Positions 61,727 through 64,000 of a DNA stretch of 64,000 nt are shown one piece after another. The notes beneath the pieces are model-generated. The model saw only the letters and a program-made list of their open reading frames with translations, was not told the origin of the DNA and did no database searches. This DNA is from Acanthochlamys bracteata (taxonomy: Eukaryota; Streptophyta; Magnoliopsida; Pandanales; Velloziaceae), in contig CM034127.1 in assembly GCA_019914995.1 (NCBI GenBank), positions 11,098,001 through 11,162,000 on the forward strand, read 5' to 3'. How positions within the stretch are numbered: the stretch's first letter is position 1; each line of letters opens with the position of its first letter. The position numbers and the translations under genes are program-made.

Positions 61727-63781
61727 TTAATTGAGACTTACATGGCCCTCATTTGTGGCCCTACCACTATTCCTCTGAAGATCCCTCAATAAAGCATCTG
61801 CATCGAAGTAGTCATCTGAGTCCACAGATTCGAGACTTGAATTCTCTGAGTTGCATGAAGATGTGTCAAGACTACATATATCATTTAGTTCCATATAGTC
61901 ATCTGACAAAACAGTGGGGTGCTGCACATCTTCATCAGGCTCATTGGATGATAAATGATGGGATTTTCTGGTCGCAGTTGCTGAGTGCATATGCTCAATT
62001 CCAGTGATCTGCATTATAATTGTAATTGTAAAGAGATGAGACAAGAACATAATCATTTCTATATCAATGGGATTAACTCACAAGTACAGCAGATACTTTG
62101 TGGATAAGCTAATTGAACCCAAATTCTACCTTAATGTCCTTTAAACACATATAGCAGCAATATTTATAGTTTTATACTCATGGTTGAGATCTGCATTTCA
62201 CAGTAGCATTTAAGGTTCATCAGCATATCTAATTGACCAGAATAAGAAATTGATACCAAATCTACTTTACCTCACTACTCTTCTTGCTGTCATGGGATGA
62301 ACAGCTGCTTTCCTCTCCTTCTAGAAAATGTAATAACATGGAGTCAAGATAATCTTCATTAATAGCTGCTCCATCCTGGTTTTGTCCTTGACAATCATCA
62401 CTTTGATTGTTCTGAAAGAAGACTCTACACAAAGAACTAAAATCCTGGAAAACAGGCCTTGTTAGGCAATCACAAACATAAAATAAAATGTATAGGAAAA
62501 ACAATGTCAACTGAGTTTCAAATAGTTTGCATGCATGACCTACCTGCACACAACAGAACCCCTGGCTAGCCTTAGGTTTTGCCTGGTACTCGTGCATAAT
62601 CCAATTGGTTTCAGCCCCAAAAGGTGCTTTACCCCGATAGAATCGTCGAATATGTTTTCGAGCCATGGTGATACTTGTTAATATATCTTGATCTTGAAGC
62701 ACAGACTTCCAATACCCTTCTTGGGTAAGCTTAATTTCCTCAACGTTGCTTTCACATAGCATTTCCTCTGAATTGTACAAATACCATATGCTCTCTGCAT
62801 AAAAAATTAAGGTCCATACTGACTCAAGACAATAGTAATACGTGGTCTAGTATGTGATTCCATATTGCAGGATATTTCCCAAACAACAAGACGTGAAACG
62901 GAGGTCTCAAATACCAACTGTGTGGTTGAACTACGATAACCTTGCTAGTAGCGGTCTTGTTTATGTAATCTAGTAATGGTTTTGTTTATATAACCTTTCT
63001 CAAACTTCTTTGCATTGTGCATTAACATTTGCAGAAAAAAGGTGATGTAATAAGAAATTACTAGATTATCTTATGATAGTTAAAGAAAAGGACTGCTTCT
63101 AGCAAGATTATATAAACAAGACAATAGTAGATCAGGAGCATTTTCTATAGACAGCATTTCAGCAACTACTGTAGAAAACCTCAATATAAATATTCGTTTG
63201 CAGATTTAATCAAATTTGCAACATATAAGCACCCGAAATATAAACACTACTGAGTTGCTACAATGGGAATATTACAAAATGTAAGAAAAAGGCTAGTGTG
63301 AGATAATATGAATTCTATAGGCAAAAAAATTCCTCACACAAAACAGAGTCTAGATATCATCCATATTTAAGATCTAGGTAAACAGAAGAATTAAATAGTT
63401 GTAATATCAACTATTAGACTACATGGAATCTTTGTCAAGAATGAGATGCAAACATGACAATGTAGAAGACAAAGCATAAATTTTCCTTCAAGGCTTTGAT
63501 AAATGAAATTAAGTCCATGCACTTAAAAGAATAGAAAAGAAACAACATGAGTACTAATAATATCTTGAACTTTAGGAAGAGAAACTAACCAGGTAAATTC
63601 CATGGTTCGACACTAAAAGGGTTGACTTCGGTGATTACATTGGATGGTATAGGATCACCCACCCGCCTTCCACCCAAGTAGAAAGCAATTTCTTCATCTG
63701 TTAAGCCAATATCTATGTCGAGCAGAGAGGCTGAGGGGCACATACAGCCACCGTGTTTGAAAGCAGGAACGATTGATCCAA
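61727..63781 (-). CDS. Divergent NAC-domain transcription factor (5' incomplete)
   Basis: Four exons on the minus strand: 63781-63590, 62794-62544, 62444-62271, 62008-61727. Phases agree, but the first exon opens in mid-codon, so at least one upstream exon is missing or beyond the window. NAC subdomains are recognisable in order: A (IGLTDEEIAFYLGGRRVGDP), B (VNPFSVEPWNLP), C (IWYLYNSEEM ... EGYWKSV), D (MARKHIRRFYRGKAPFGAET, NWIMHEYQ), E (SSLCRVFFQ). The A block lacks the usual GFRFHP just before it, so this is a divergent member. The C-terminal part is acidic and Ser-rich (SDDYMELNDICSLD, SDDYFDADALLRDL), consistent with a transcription activation region. Members bind CGT(G/A)-type sites in the nucleus. 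The frame ends at TAA 61727-61729, but the same frame continues open beyond it, so the protein may be truncated. No closer subfamily is claimed. Confidence 0.75.
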
Positions 63782-64000
63782 CTGTGCATCACAAAAATGT
63801 TCGTCAATTCTTTTTGAATTCACCTTAGGAGGTATTAAGAAAGAAACAAATATTTATTAGAAAATTAAGAAAGATCTAGAAAAGACAAACCTATCAATAA
63901 TCAGCACCTTAACTTTAGGATATAGAATGACTTTGGGACTGAGACATCGAGTTTCAAAGTTGAAGTAAAGTGTTTCTCAAAAACTAGGTGTTTGCTGATA
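63782..64000. other. Window end, upstream of the last recognisable NAC exon
   Basis: Ends with intron-like DNA (GATGCACAG acceptor at 63782-63790, minus strand). An ATG in a short frame at about 63948 (minus) runs only ten codons and does not fit the NAC start. The true first exon is probably outside the window. Confidence 0.3.

Overview
The window is nuclear DNA of a flowering plant, almost certainly a eudicot. The genes carry many GT-AG introns, the intergenic DNA is very AT-rich and full of short MITE-like repeats, and the proteins belong to plant-specific families (JAC1, HD-Zip class I, BZR1/BES1, NAC, UPF0496, plastid CRT-like transporter). No operon, phage, CRISPR array, rRNA or tRNA gene was seen. 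The species cannot be named from the sequence alone.

Layout. 1-210 (+): last exon of a GT77 arabinosyltransferase-like gene cut by the window edge. 1460-6808 (+): complete JAC1, a J-domain protein of chloroplast photorelocation. 8930-13732 (+): a decayed DeSI-like (PPPDE) peptidase gene whose exon order survives but whose frame is broken. 15029-16126 (-): HD-Zip class I factor of the ATHB21/40/53 clade. 16.4-27.2 kb: about 11 kb without a convincing protein gene, packed with AT-rich MITE-like and foldback repeats. 27187-29480 (+): DNA-3-methyladenine glycosylase I (TAG-like). 32375-34354 (-): BZR1/BES1-family factor with a 5'UTR intron. 38193-39239 (-): intronless plastid GGPP synthase. 41143-44257 (-): METTL4-type MT-A70 methyltransferase, nine exons. 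45455-48139 (-): nucleotide-sugar transporter of the UDP-rhamnose/UDP-galactose (NST-KT) type. 49880-54074 (+): plastid CRT-like thiol transporter (CLT) with a probable GC-AG intron. 56474-57658 (-): UPF0496/At14a-like membrane protein. 61727-63781 (-): divergent NAC-domain factor, 5' end outside the window, with an in-frame stop followed by coding-like sequence.

The genes are not a co-regulated pathway cluster; they are ordinary neighbours on a plant chromosome. Several encode plastid-related functions (JAC1, GGPPS, CLT), which is common in plants and needs no cluster explanation. Exon joins given below were derived by reading phase and splice sites by eye; every complete multi-exon gene closes in frame from ATG to stop. 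No new molecular system was found. The most useful non-routine observations are the decayed DeSI-like gene, the NAC gene with an internal stop, a dispersed AT-rich MITE-like family, a cluster of foldback elements upstream of the HD-Zip gene, and the GC-AG intron.
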